Notes: generated by a model not told the origin, from the letters alone. A stretch of 64,000 nt of DNA from Caldithrix sp. (GCA_020722815.1 DYKB01000019.1:1-64000), one strand, 5' to 3'. Positions 1 through 9,931 are shown, counted from the first letter of the stretch. Translations and numbers: made by a program.

Positions 1-35
1 CTAATCAAGCTGTGAAAGAGCACGAAAATAAGGCG

Positions 36-193
36 CTAAAAACCTTATTTTATTTTTTCCCACCTTAGTAACCGCCTGCGCTCACCAATTCTGAACCTTA
101 TTACCATATTTTAAAAAGGAATGAGGTAATAAGGTTGAGTAGTGGTGGGTGTCATGTGTTACTCAGGTTGGCAAACCAAAAATAAGGTTTTAT
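36..193. repeat. Imperfect 158-bp palindrome
   Basis: Two arms of about 72 bases (36-109 and 121-193) are imperfect reverse complements around a short A-rich centre. Both arms begin with an AAAACCTTATTTT-like block, carry a CCTNAGTAAC block in the middle, and end with an AACCTTATTACC block. No coding frame is credible here. This could be a foldback or MITE-like element, or a structured transcript from a gene lying left of the window. Confidence 0.6.
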
Positions 194-244
194 AAACATT
201 AACGAAAGTGGTTATAAATAATTTATTTTCAAACACTTAATTTC

Positions 245-547
245 TTAACCTGACAGCTATGGGGTGATGCCTGTGGCTATTCTTTTAATGTTCAGGTATT
301 AATCCTTTTGCAGATTAAAAATTTGACAGGATAACAGGATGAACAGGATTTAGAGAATCAGGTTTTTGATGTTATATTAAAGAAATGTTCACTCCGCCTG
401 GGCAATGTTCGGGACAGGTTTTATTGCGAATAATCTCACGTATCAAACGCACCGGGATTCTTCATCCCGCAAAAAGCGCGGGATTCAGATTGACAATATT
501 GGTCAGTATTTTTCCTGTTCATCCAGTAAATCCCGTTCATCCTGTCA
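245..547. repeat. Intergenic repeat cluster before the M1 gene
   Basis: This gene-free stretch holds three short repeats. At 245-262 there is a degenerate copy of the CCTGACGGCTATGCC family, also found near 10.7 and 53.8-54.0 kb. At 325-352 and 514-547 there are oppositely oriented copies of an ACAGGATGAACAGGATT-type repeat. At 464-484 there is a 7-bp hairpin (ATCCCGC / GCGGGAT). An open frame across it (385-741) has no protein-like features and is not called. The rest up to 606 shows nothing recognisable. Confidence 0.55.
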
Positions 548-606
548 TAAAAATAATTTGTAAATCACCACGAAACAAACAAATGACAAGAACGTTCAGT
601 TTAAAA

Positions 607-2946
607 TTATTTCAGAAGTATCATCTTCCGACCTTGCCTAAAATCGCCACTCTGGAGCTGGTAGAAATAGATGCCGGCGGCGAAGTTGGTGGCGTCCCAT
701 TTAAGCTGATGTTGGCCGGCAGGGAGTTCCTGTTCCAATAGTGTAACGACCTGGCGTCCCAGAAGATCGTAAATTTCCAGGGTAATCGGTGATTTGGCCG
801 GCACGGTAAATGTTATTTCGGTTTGTGGATTAAACGGATTGGGATGATTCTGAAAAAGTTCAAATTTTTCAGGCCGCGCGCTGGCAAATTCATCGACATT
901 CGTTAATTTTTCGCCAAAAAGATTCGATAAAATAAATTCAACATTGGCTTTCAGTTGGCTGCTTTGATAACGATAAGGGCGCCCGCTCACAAAGGCAAAA
1001 TGGCCACCAGTGCTTCGATAAGTCCCCCCATTGGCTGGTTTGCGCCAGACACCCAATCCACGCGGGGTTCCGAAAGAAAGCGTCTCTTTAAAAAGCAAAA
1101 CGCTTTCACTGTTGGAAAAGGATGTACTGAAAACCGCATTATAGCTTTGCTCACCGGTGATTATCATTTGCTGTAAACCAGAATAAGCTGGCAGGCAATT
1201 TTTTATTTGAGTCTCGGCATTTTCGGCCCAATTGATTCCCAGATATTCCTTTAAATCGTCCTTAACAAAATTTTGTCCCCGGCGGGATAGCAGCAGGACA
1301 TTGCCACCGGCTTTTAAATACTCCAGAATCGATGTTTCCTGCCAGGAGGTCAGATCACCGCTATAATCATTCCCGACCCAGATAATCGTTGAAAATTGAC
1401 CCAATATGTCGGATGGAACTTTACCGTGACCCAATGGTGCTGGAAGTGTTTTGATGTAACCCTGAGATGGTTTTGCAAAACAATCCCAGAAGGAAATGGG
1501 GAAATTGCCCCAGAACGCCTGATTTTCATAAGCGGTTCGGATTTCATTCCCGTAAGTATCCCAGGAAACACCATTCACCAGCAAAATGCCGCGGGTGAAA
1601 GTGGGATTCATCAACGGCTCCTTAACCTGTTTGAGAATCCAGTTGTTTTTATCCAGTTCAATCCTGGTGGGGGCATTTGAAACGGTCATTTCAAAAGACT
1701 GGGTTGCCAAACTGTCCCAAACCACGAAAATTTCTTCGCCATCAGTCGTTTTAATTTTCACCTCGATTGGCATCCAGAAGATATGGTTTTTCTGAAGCTG
1801 TTGAATTTCGAGCTTGACTTTATGAGCATTCCCTTCCGGTGTGTTTTTCCACCTATAACTGTAAATCGGAAAATATTCTTCATAAATCCACTCGTGAAAG
1901 AAGCGATCCAGTTTTATTCCGGAAATACGCTCGCAAATAGCCTGAAAGTCTTCAGTTGTAGCTGTCCCATATTGCAAGCGGCTTTCCTGATAATAAGCTT
2001 TCAGAATTTTGAAAAAGTTATCATCGCCCACCACCTGGCGCAGCATGTGCAGCACCCAGGAGCCTTTTTGATAGCTCCGGCCGTAATTAAAAATATCAGA
2101 TAAGTCCTGGACATAAATGGTACCGCCACCAAAATATTTATTGGAATTCACTTCATCCCAGTAAGCCTGTTTTCCGTAGACTTTTTCGGCATAAAGCGCT
2201 TCAGAATAGGTAGCGAAACCTTCATTCAGCCAAATGTGATAAAAGTCATCGCACGTGATAAAATCTCCCCACCACTGATGGGATAGTTCATGCGCAATAA
2301 CATACTCGTTATAAGTCCGCATGCTGCTCAGCGTCTGGTGCTCCATATTGGCACCACCCATGAATTGGGCATGGCCATATTTCTCCCGAATAAACGGATA
2401 TTCTCCGTATAATTCGGCGAAAATTTCAATCATGCGGACGACTTTGCGATATGGCTGTTGCGAAACCGTGTATTGGTCCGGATAAACATAAAAACGCACT
2501 TCCATCGAATCATTATCACCATATCGATAATAATCTGAATAAATCTGATAAGGATGAATGGCCACTGAAACCAGATAGGTCGTAATGGGGTAGCTTTCAT
2601 GCCACCAAAAGGTCTTTTGCGAGCCATTGACTGTTTCAGCGCGCAGATTTCCATTGGAAGCGACAATTAAATTGGAAGGAACCGTCACTTTGATGTCGGC
2701 TGAATCGGCTTTATCCGCGGGAATGTCTTTGCACGGCCACCAGTTTCGCGCACCAAACGGTTCACTGAGGCTCCAGATCATTGGCTGCCCACTATAGGTG
2801 TCAAAACCAAAGGCGCCAAAGCCACTCTGGGATGGTTTGGCCATGATATTGAATGGTGACTTTAAAAAATTCACCCGGTTGATAATTTTTGTCAAGGCTG
2901 ATCTGAACGAGATCATTTTGGTGTACAAACGGGAGATTGCTCCCAT
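607..2946 (-). CDS. M1 family metallopeptidase, C-terminal part (frameshifted gene), with sorting tail
   Basis: This is the main part of an exported gluzincin aminopeptidase (M1 family), which trims peptides from the N terminus using one zinc. The metal site HELSHQWW is followed by the second glutamate in NEGFA 18 residues later. The upstream substrate-binding motif is GGANMEHQT, a variant of GAMEN. The last ~80 residues are a FlgD/Por-type sorting tail starting FQNHPNPFNP, which suggests delivery through a type IX-like system. The frame opens at 2946, but homologous sequence starts only around 2838. The N-terminal part lies in the overlapping frame 2801-3271, and one surplus base in the CAAACC tract (2836-2838) separates them. 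Removing it gives a continuous protein of about 887 residues. A sequencing error and a genuine pseudogene are both possible. Confidence 0.85.
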   Translation of the reverse strand: MGAISRLYTKMISFRSALTKIINRVNFLKSPFNIMAKPSQSGFGAFGFDTYSGQPMIWSLSEPFGARNWWPCKDIPADKADSADIKVTVPSNLIVASNGNLRAETVNGSQKTFWWHESYPITTYLVSVAIHPYQIYSDYYRYGDNDSMEVRFYVYPDQYTVSQQPYRKVVRMIEIFAELYGEYPFIREKYGHAQFMGGANMEHQTLSSMRTYNEYVIAHELSHQWWGDFITCDDFYHIWLNEGFATYSEALYAEKVYGKQAYWDEVNSNKYFGGGTIYVQDLSDIFNYGRSYQKGSWVLHMLRQVVGDDNFFKILKAYYQESRLQYGTATTEDFQAICERISGIKLDRFFHEWIYEEYFPIYSYRWKNTPEGNAHKVKLEIQQLQKNHIFWMPIEVKIKTTDGEEIFVVWDSLATQSFEMTVSNAPTRIELDKNNWILKQVKEPLMNPTFTRGILLVNGVSWDTYGNEIRTAYENQAFWGNFPISFWDCFAKPSQGYIKTLPAPLGHGKVPSDILGQFSTIIWVGNDYSGDLTSWQETSILEYLKAGGNVLLLSRRGQNFVKDDLKEYLGINWAENAETQIKNCLPAYSGLQQMIITGEQSYNAVFSTSFSNSESVLLFKETLSFGTPRGLGVWRKPANGGTYRSTGGHFAFVSGRPYRYQSSQLKANVEFILSNLFGEKLTNVDEFASARPEKFELFQNHPNPFNPQTEITFTVPAKSPITLEIYDLLGRQVVTLLEQELPAGQHQLKWDATNFAAGIYFYQLQSGDFRQGRKMILLK

Positions 2947-3271
2947 TTAGTTGGACGCCTTCGACGACCATATTATTAAGCAGATTAACATCTATTTTTG
3001 GAACAGATTGATTGACCGCCTGCGCTAAAATTGTCACCGAACCCGCGAGTTGTTTCTTTGTGGGATCGACAGTTAAATCCAGTTCATAATGTTTCACATC
3101 GTATAATTCCTGATTAGCGGTTTGCTGGAGATCCGCCTGGCGCAATTGCGAATACAGGCGGGACTTTTCTTGTGCCATCTGCTCTTTTTCGCTCATTTTT
3201 TCAAGTTTTTGGGAAAAAAGCTGGGAAAAGAAAAGTGTAAATATAATGATGAGAAATGATTGCAGCTTCAT
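2801..3271 (-). CDS. M1 family metallopeptidase, N-terminal part (frameshifted gene)
   Basis: This frame encodes a signal peptide (residues 1-21, ending SQLFSQ) and the start of the M1 N-terminal beta-saddle domain (VKHYELDLTVDP...). Homology runs to the residues YHGQ near 2838; the following TIPEWLW residues are out of frame. The continuation is in the 607-2946 frame. The start at 3271 is preferred over an ATG 15 bases upstream because GGAAGG sits about 6 bases before it and the signal peptide then begins MKLQSF. Taken alone, this fragment would be an inactive, secreted stub. Confidence 0.75.
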   Translation of the reverse strand: MKLQSFLIIIFTLFFSQLFSQKLEKMSEKEQMAQEKSRLYSQLRQADLQQTANQELYDVKHYELDLTVDPTKKQLAGSVTILAQAVNQSVPKIDVNLLNNMVVEGVQLNGSNLPFVHQNDLVQISLDKNYQPGEFFKVTIQYHGQTIPEWLWRLWF

Positions 3272-3619
3272 GCTTAATCCTTCCATTATAATTTTTGAGC
3301 AAAGTTAATATGATTTTTAAAAAAGGTTATATATTAAATGCCCGGTGTATTTCGTGGTTCCTGAAGAAAAGATTTTCTGATAAATAGATTTTGATGAATT
3401 TAAATTTTCTGCTTGCAAAATTTGGATTTTTGTTGTATTATATTTAAATGGAGCGATTGGCAGTTGGCTTTTAGCAGTTGGCTGAAGTGGGTTTGTTGAA
3501 AAAATCTAGACAAATTAGCAATTTGTCCTACTTTTTGGGATGCTCATCATAAAGCTAAACGCAAATAGCCAATCGTTAAATTTAGATCCTATTTCATTCC
3601 CAGTTTAAAGGAAACATCC
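3272..3619. other. Divergent intergenic region
   Basis: This AT-rich spacer separates the divergently transcribed M1 and CotH genes. It holds a promoter-like pair for the plus strand (3413-3441) and a short direct repeat, GCAGTTGGCT, near 3460-3482. No other gene or RNA was recognised. Confidence 0.4.
3413..3441 (+). promoter_or_regulatory. Sigma-70-like promoter upstream of the CotH gene
   Basis: A -35 TTGCAA (3413-3418) and a -10 TATTAT (3436-3441) are separated by 17 bases. They lie about 180 bases upstream of the start codon at 3620. The assignment rests on sequence match only. Confidence 0.4.
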
Positions 3620-6600
3620 ATGTTCATCAATTATCTATCAAAAATTTTTTTGCTTTGCTTTATTTTTCTTTTTCGATTTTCATCGATTTACGCGCAGGAG
3701 TTGTTCATCAATGAAATTATGCCATCCAATTTGAATATTATTACCGATGAAGACGGTGAGTATCCGGACTGGATTGAAATTTTTAATAATAGTCAACACC
3801 CGATAAATCTCAGTGGTTATGGCATTTCCGATAATGAATCCCGACCTTTTAAATGGGTTTTTCCTGAATATGAAATAAAATCTGGTGAATTTCTGGTCAT
3901 TTTTGCTTCTGATAAAGACCGGCGTACGACAATTACTCATTGGGAAACAATCGTCAATCGCGGTGACATCTGGCGGTATCGATTGGGCTATGCCAATATT
4001 CCTTCGGATTGGTATCTCCCGAATTATAATGACACTGCCTGGCCGACCGGTGCCAGTGGCTTTGGCTATAGTGATAATGATGATGCCACAACTGTCGCCA
4101 AAACCCTTTCATTATATATTCGCCATACATTTACGATTAATCAACTGGAAAATATTTCAGCCGTCCTGCTACATGTGGATTATGATGATGGATTTGTTGC
4201 TTACTTGAACGGAATTGAGATTGCCAGGGCTAATTTAGGAACACCGGGTGAGGTTCCGGCTTATAATCAATCGGCGAGTCCTTCCCATGAAGCGGAAATT
4301 TACCAGGGTAATCCCCCGGATAAATTTCCAATCGAATCGTTCCCGGCACTTCTCCAGCAAGGTAAAAATGTGCTGGCGATCCAGGTACACAATACCGATA
4401 TTTCATCGAGTGATCTGACCATAATTCCCTTTTTTACCGTTGGGCTAAAAAATCCCCCGACGAATCCAAAAGGAACGCCGGCGATTCTAAAAGTGCAGCT
4501 TCCCAAATTCCACACGAATTTTAAAATCAGTGCCAGTGGGGAAACGCTGTTACTTAGTGATCCGAATGGAAATATTGTTGATAAAGTAACGACCGATAAT
4601 ATCCCGTCAGATGTTTCCTGGGGGCGTCAGCCTGACGGCAGCGCGAACTGGTTCTTATTTAATCAACCAACCCCTGGTTCCAGCAATCGCAATCAGGGGG
4701 CCTTAAAAATGGCGATGGAACCACAATTCTCCCGGACAGGGGGATATTATGCTGATAGAATGAGTATTGAACTCAGCACTCAATCCCCGACTTCGACTAT
4801 TTTTTATACACTGGATGGGTCAGAACCAACCGTAACGTCCCCGGTATATTCAAAACCAATTTCAATTCAATCAACCACAGTTATTCGGGCGAAAACTTAT
4901 GGCGCCAATCTTTTGCCCAGTAAAACCATCACCCACACCTATTTTATTAATTCAACGCCTGGCCAATCGGCTTTACCGGTTTTTTCATTGGCAACAACGC
5001 CCGATAACCTGTTCAATATCGATAATGGTATTTATACCTTAGGCCGAAATGCCGAAAATTCGAATCCATATTATGGTGCAAATTTTTGGCAGGATTGGGA
5101 ACGGCCGATTCATGTAGAATTTTTTGAGTCAGACGGAACCCCCGGTTTTAGCATGGATGCTGGTGTAAAAATAATTGGCGGCTGGAGCCGGGCAAATCCG
5201 CAAAAACCATTGGCAATTTTCGCCCGCAATGAATATGGCTATGGCGAAATCAACTATCGACTGTTTCCGGAACTGCCATTTGAGGAATTTCAGGCGTTTA
5301 TTCTACGCACCGGAGGGAATGATTGGGGACGAACCTTTTTTAGCGACGGTCTGATGCATAGCCTGGTGGAAGACGTCGATCTGGAAAATACTGCTTTCAG
5401 ACCCTGTGTCGTCTACATTAATGGGGAATATTGGGGTATTTTAAATCTGCGCGAAAAACAGAACGAACACTATCTGGCCATGTATCATGGCATCAATCCG
5501 GATAGCATCGATATGCTGGAAATGAATGGCAGTCCGATTCATGGCGATGCTGCACATTATAATAAATTAATTAATTTCATTTCATACAATGACTTAAGTC
5601 GTTCCGAAAATTATGAATATGTCAAAACGCAGATGGATGTGGACAATTTCATTGAATATAATGTCGCGCAAATTTATTTTGATAATCGTGACTGGCCGGG
5701 TAATAATATTAAATTCTGGCGCCCGCGTACAAAAAATGGCAAATGGCGTTGGCTTCTTTATGACACCGATTGGGGATTTGGGGTGAATGCCTATGGCCGG
5801 GGCGGAAATCAATATCCCTTTGATTATAATACACTTGACTATGCCACCAGTCCGCAACAGACACCCAATCATCATGCAAATCCACCCTGGTCGACATTAT
5901 TACTACGCACCCTGCTGAATAATGAGGAATTTAAAAATAATTTTATCAATCGATTCGCGGATCGTTTCAATACCATTTTTCGCGCGGAAATTGTTGTTGA
6001 GAAGATTAATCAGATAAAAAAAATACTTGAGCCGGAGATGCAACAACAGTTAAATAAATGGAGTTATTCTTATCCGCTCTGGTCGCGGCATCAATTGTAT
6101 TGGAATGACATGGGGACCTGGAATCGTTATATTCAAATTATGCTGGATTTTGCCAATTATCGAATCCCCTACGTGCAAGCCTATATTATTAATAAATTTA
6201 AATTAGGTGGTGTCGTCTATCTGACGCTGGATGCTTCGCCTTCGGTTGGTGGATTTATCAAAATTAATTCAATTTACCCGGAAAAATTCCCCTGGCAGGG
6301 CCAATATTTCATGAATACGCCCATTTCGGTGAAAGCGATTGCGCATCCTGGCTATCGATTTATTGGCTGGCAGGGATATTCAACAGCCACTGCTGATTCG
6401 ATTATCATCAAATTGAACCGGGCGACTTCTCTGAAAGCCCTGTTTGAACCTGTTTCAATGAGGCTTGAACCTATTGTTATTAATGAGGTTAACTATCATT
6501 CAAATTTGCGTTTTAATCCGGAAGACTGGATTGAACTTGTGAATAAAAGTGAATCTGCGGTTGATATTTCTGGTTGGGAACTTCGGGATACCGATGATGA

Positions 6601-7243
6601 CCATCGTTTTTATTTTCCACTGAACACAATCCTGGATAGCGAGAAATATTTAGTCGTTTGCCGCGATACTTCAGCTTTTAAAACATTTTTCCCGATGGTA
6701 AATAATTTTATTGGAAATTTTGATTTTGGTCTGAATGAAAGCCGTGAATCTGTCCGGCTTTACGATCAAAAAGGGATTATAATCGATTCGATAACCTATA
6801 ATAACCGGTATCCCTGGCCAATCATGCCCGATGGTGGCGGTCCGACACTTGAACTTAAAAATCCGGGGATGGATAATGCATTGGCAATGAGTTGGAAAGC
6901 GTCTCAAAATTATGGTACACCTGGTGCAAAAAATTCTGTGAGTACAACGCTTTCGGTGGCATCATCCCCTTCAGTAATCGGTAGTTTTAAGCTCTTTCCG
7001 AATTATCCAAATCCCTTTAATGGTACGACCACCATTGCTTATGAATTGACAGCGATTTCGGATGTGGAAATTATAATTTTTAACATAAAAGGACAATTAA
7101 TCACCAAATTCATCGATAAAAATATGCTGCCGGGTTTTCATACGATTAAGTGGAGTGCCACCCAGTTAAGTTCCGGAATTTATATTTATAAAATCAAGGC
7201 GGGAAAGAATCTGGCCACTGGAAAATGCATGTTATTGAAATAA
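3620..7243 (+). CDS. CotH kinase / lamin-tail domain secreted protein with sorting tail
   Basis: This large exported surface protein has 1207 residues. In order it has a signal peptide (1-26), a lamin-tail domain (LFINEIMPSN... to about 95), a beta-sandwich insert, and a second LTD-like edge near 290-355. A chitobiase C-terminal-like motif (FYTLDGSEPT, about 395-440) comes next, then a CotH kinase-like domain (about 450-850, with WGILNLREKQNEHY and WRWLLYDTDWGFG). It ends with an InlB-B-type repeat around FIGWQGYS, another lamin-tail domain (about 950-1050) and a sorting tail beginning FPNYPNPFNG. CotH proteins are atypical kinases; the activity of this one is not shown. AAAGGAAA precedes the ATG by about 7 bases. 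It stands alone, divergent from the M1 gene. Confidence 0.88.
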   Translation: MFINYLSKIFLLCFIFLFRFSSIYAQELFINEIMPSNLNIITDEDGEYPDWIEIFNNSQHPINLSGYGISDNESRPFKWVFPEYEIKSGEFLVIFASDKDRRTTITHWETIVNRGDIWRYRLGYANIPSDWYLPNYNDTAWPTGASGFGYSDNDDATTVAKTLSLYIRHTFTINQLENISAVLLHVDYDDGFVAYLNGIEIARANLGTPGEVPAYNQSASPSHEAEIYQGNPPDKFPIESFPALLQQGKNVLAIQVHNTDISSSDLTIIPFFTVGLKNPPTNPKGTPAILKVQLPKFHTNFKISASGETLLLSDPNGNIVDKVTTDNIPSDVSWGRQPDGSANWFLFNQPTPGSSNRNQGALKMAMEPQFSRTGGYYADRMSIELSTQSPTSTIFYTLDGSEPTVTSPVYSKPISIQSTTVIRAKTYGANLLPSKTITHTYFINSTPGQSALPVFSLATTPDNLFNIDNGIYTLGRNAENSNPYYGANFWQDWERPIHVEFFESDGTPGFSMDAGVKIIGGWSRANPQKPLAIFARNEYGYGEINYRLFPELPFEEFQAFILRTGGNDWGRTFFSDGLMHSLVEDVDLENTAFRPCVVYINGEYWGILNLREKQNEHYLAMYHGINPDSIDMLEMNGSPIHGDAAHYNKLINFISYNDLSRSENYEYVKTQMDVDNFIEYNVAQIYFDNRDWPGNNIKFWRPRTKNGKWRWLLYDTDWGFGVNAYGRGGNQYPFDYNTLDYATSPQQTPNHHANPPWSTLLLRTLLNNEEFKNNFINRFADRFNTIFRAEIVVEKINQIKKILEPEMQQQLNKWSYSYPLWSRHQLYWNDMGTWNRYIQIMLDFANYRIPYVQAYIINKFKLGGVVYLTLDASPSVGGFIKINSIYPEKFPWQGQYFMNTPISVKAIAHPGYRFIGWQGYSTATADSIIIKLNRATSLKALFEPVSMRLEPIVINEVNYHSNLRFNPEDWIELVNKSESAVDISGWELRDTDDDHRFYFPLNTILDSEKYLVVCRDTSAFKTFFPMVNNFIGNFDFGLNESRESVRLYDQKGIIIDSITYNNRYPWPIMPDGGGPTLELKNPGMDNALAMSWKASQNYGTPGAKNSVSTTLSVASSPSVIGSFKLFPNYPNPFNGTTTIAYELTAISDVEIIIFNIKGQLITKFIDKNMLPGFHTIKWSATQLSSGIYIYKIKAGKNLATGKCMLLK

Positions 7244-7590
7244 TAAATGAGCTCACGCTAAAAAATGGATAGATCGGTCATTCCGAGCGAAGCGAATAAG
7301 TAGCCGTTCACCGGAGGAATCAATTAAACGTTTCTGTCATGCCCGAAGGCTTCCCCGATAAACGCATTCGGGGACAGGTTGGTCGGGCCGCCATTTGTCT
7401 AAAAAAGGATGGATTCCCGCCAAAAACATGCAGGAATGACAAATTCGATCCTCCCTGTGAACGGATACGCGAATAATCTTGTAAGTGATTGAAAAATAAA
7501 GATTAATTCATCAAATTTTGATTTTTAGAAATTATTGTCGTTGATTAAAAAAGAAAAGATTTTTACGACCATTAATTACAGGAGAAATCC
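7244..7590. repeat. Intergenic region with dispersed hairpin repeat (copy 1)
   Basis: The spacer carries one copy (7407-7440) of a dispersed hairpin element of the form GGATTCCCGCC-AAAAACATG-CNGGAATGAC. The flank CGATCC...GTGAACGG (7447-7463) is shared with the copy near 53.7 kb. No coding sequence was recognised. The copies lie between genes here, near 17.9 kb and near 53.7 kb. Confidence 0.6.
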
Positions 7591-9042
7591 ATGAAACGTT
7601 CGCACACGCTTTATTCAACGCTTTTAGTACTTATTAGTCTGTTTTTATTTCTTTTTGCATCATGTGGAAAACAACCAGTTCCGATTTCGACCACAAAATT
7701 GAATCCGTTAAAACAATATGCCATGGCTCAGGATAGTACCTATCGGTATGAGCTTTATAAAGTGATTCAGGGCAAAGGCTATTCAACGCATATCCTTCGG
7801 ATGGTTTCCGGACAGTGGCTGACCAAAAATGAAGTGACCGATACCGAATGGTGGCATTGGGTACGCGTTGTCGTGCCGGATTCGTTGGTAAGCCCTGTCG
7901 CGTTGCTTTATATTGGTGGCGGGGAGAGAAAAGCAGAAGAGCCGAAAGATGCGGATTCGGTAATCCGAAAAATTGCGCGAACAACCGGTGCGCTTGCAAT
8001 TCACCTCCATAATGTTCCCAATCAACCCACCGAGTTTGTGGGCGACACTTTTGGCCCGCGATCTGAAGATGAACTCATTGCATTCGCCTGGCGAAAATTT
8101 ATGGAACAGGGCGCCGGGAATGAAATTGTGGAGTGGTTGCCAAGACTCCCCATGACCCGTGCGGCTGTTCGTGCCATGGATGCGTCGACCGATTATGTAG
8201 CGCAGAAACTTGGTCATAAAATCGACAAATTTGTGGTTGCCGGCGGTTCCAAACGCGGCTGGACGACCTGGACCACCGCCATCGCTGATGAACGTGTCAT
8301 TGCCATTGCGCCTATTGTCATTGACTTGCTAAATGTCGTTCCCTCCTTTAAGCACCATTGGAAGGCTTATGGTGCCTGGGCGGAGGCCGTTGGGGATTAT
8401 GTCCGAGAGGATATAATGGAGTGGCTTGGTTCTACAGAATTCGACCGTCTGCTGGACGCGGTGGAACCATATTCCTACCGGGATAATTTAAAGTTACCCA
8501 AAATGCTGATCAATGCTTCGGGTGATGAATTCTTCCTGCCGGATTCATGGCAATTTTACTGGGATAATCTTGTTGGAGAAAAGCACATTCGGTATGTGCC
8601 GAATACCGGCCATTCGCTTAAAGAAACAGACGCCGATCAGACGCTGAACGCTTTTTTTCATAGCATCGTCACCAATACGCCGCGTCCAGAATTTGACTGG
8701 AAAGTCAAAGATGGAAAAATCTTCATCACCACTGGTGCGGCTAAGCTACTGGCTGTGAATCTATGGCAGGCAATCAATGAAAAAGCCCGTGATTTTCGAG
8801 TCGATGTCGCCGGGAAAGTGTGGACGTCCCAATCCATCCCGATTTCAGCGGAAGGAAAATATGAAGTGACAGTTGCGCGTCCAACGACTGGCTGGAAGGC
8901 ATTTTTCGTCGAATTGGTTTACCCCGGGCCGGGTAAGTATCCTTTCAAAATGACAACAGGCGTGGTGGTTGTTCCGGAAAATTTACCTTATCCTGATTTT
9001 AAAGCAAAAAATCCAAAAGGTACAATACGCGCGGATTTTTAA
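7591..9042 (+). CDS. PhoPQ-activated pathogenicity-related (PqaA-like) lipoprotein, alpha/beta-hydrolase fold
   Basis: This 483-residue protein belongs to the PhoPQ-activated family. The family was first seen as Salmonella PqaA and has no established substrate. A lipoprotein signal ends LFLFASC, with lipidated Cys25, so it is probably anchored in the envelope. The hydrolase core has the nucleophile elbow GGSKRG (near residue 220), preceded by the family block HNVPNQP and the tract SEDELIAFAWRKF. The candidate acid and histidine lie in SGDEFFLPDSW and NTGHSL. A beta-rich C-terminal domain follows. AGGAG lies 7 bases before the ATG. No operon partner; function beyond a putative hydrolase is unknown. 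Confidence 0.85.
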   Translation: MKRSHTLYSTLLVLISLFLFLFASCGKQPVPISTTKLNPLKQYAMAQDSTYRYELYKVIQGKGYSTHILRMVSGQWLTKNEVTDTEWWHWVRVVVPDSLVSPVALLYIGGGERKAEEPKDADSVIRKIARTTGALAIHLHNVPNQPTEFVGDTFGPRSEDELIAFAWRKFMEQGAGNEIVEWLPRLPMTRAAVRAMDASTDYVAQKLGHKIDKFVVAGGSKRGWTTWTTAIADERVIAIAPIVIDLLNVVPSFKHHWKAYGAWAEAVGDYVREDIMEWLGSTEFDRLLDAVEPYSYRDNLKLPKMLINASGDEFFLPDSWQFYWDNLVGEKHIRYVPNTGHSLKETDADQTLNAFFHSIVTNTPRPEFDWKVKDGKIFITTGAAKLLAVNLWQAINEKARDFRVDVAGKVWTSQSIPISAEGKYEVTVARPTTGWKAFFVELVYPGPGKYPFKMTTGVVVVPENLPYPDFKAKNPKGTIRADF

Positions 9043-9163
9043 TTGGTTGGAAAGCATAATTAATACCAGTACGACCAATTTTGATTCTCTTTGAAAGTTG
9101 TGTCGATTGTTGTTCGTGTCGTATTGAGCAGATAAGAATCGCGCTTCTTAATGAATCATATTA

Positions 9164-9931
9164 TCAAAATCGCAACGACAAACAACTCAATCCCCCATCC
9201 AGCTTGCGAAATTCTGATACATCTAATTCAACCGTTTCAAAACCGGCCTTTTCAATCGCTTCTTTTGTCTTTGGAAATCCGCTGACCACGAGCACATAAT
9301 CATTGATCCAGAGACAATTCGCGGCATAATTTTCCTGGTTGATCACTTTTATCAATGAGTATTGTTGAAATCTGGGTTCAGCCAGGAAATCTGAATTTAT
9401 CACCAGATAATGATGATTCAAATAAGCGACTCCCGATTTTAAATGTAATCCTTCATGGACAGGAATGGTTGAGGCGCTAAAGCCTAATTGTGTTAAAATT
9501 TGTATAAGCTGTTTGGCGCCTTCAAAATTCGTACGCGAGGAAAGACCAATGTAAAAATGAGATTCGGCCATTAAAACATCGCCAGCATCTAAAGTTCCTG
9601 GCGCCTGGATTTTTTTAACGTCTTTAAAATACTGGCCTAGCACCGTCTGCATTTCATCTATTTCACCTTTCCGACTGGGAGCACCAGGATTGGTAATAAT
9701 GGCCCCGCGAGTTGTCAACAAGGCCGTATCTTCCACAAAGGTGGAATCGGGGTATCGATTGTCTGGATTCAGTACCAGCACTTCCAGGCCGCATCTTTTT
9801 AAAGCGTCGCTATAAGCTTGATGTTGCACCAGTGCTTTATCATAATCAGGTTTACCGAGATTGGCGGTTGTTAAACCATGAATCATTTCCCGACAGGGTA
9901 TGCGCACAATGGCATGGGAGTATTTTTTCAT
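9164..9931 (-). CDS. Dimethylargininase (DDAH)-like amidinotransferase-fold hydrolase
   Basis: The 255-residue length and sequence match the dimethylarginine dimethylaminohydrolase group of the guanidino-modifying superfamily. These enzymes cleave methylated arginine to citrulline plus an amine, and relatives act on arginine or other guanidino compounds. The catalytic set is visible: FVED (Glu67, Asp68), DAGDVL, His163 in LHLKSG, and the near-C-terminal nucleophile Cys250 in GGLSC. No signal peptide is seen, so it is cytoplasmic. It is convergent with the PqaA-like gene and has no obvious arginine-pathway neighbour, so the true substrate (dimethylarginine or arginine) is not settled by context. 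Confidence 0.85.
   Translation of the reverse strand: MKKYSHAIVRIPCREMIHGLTTANLGKPDYDKALVQHQAYSDALKRCGLEVLVLNPDNRYPDSTFVEDTALLTTRGAIITNPGAPSRKGEIDEMQTVLGQYFKDVKKIQAPGTLDAGDVLMAESHFYIGLSSRTNFEGAKQLIQILTQLGFSASTIPVHEGLHLKSGVAYLNHHYLVINSDFLAEPRFQQYSLIKVINQENYAANCLWINDYVLVVSGFPKTKEAIEKAGFETVELDVSEFRKLDGGLSCLSLRF

Noticed and set aside
385-741. Plus-strand open frame of 118 codons
   Set aside because: It runs through two dispersed repeats and into the antisense of the M1 gene; the product has no protein-like features.
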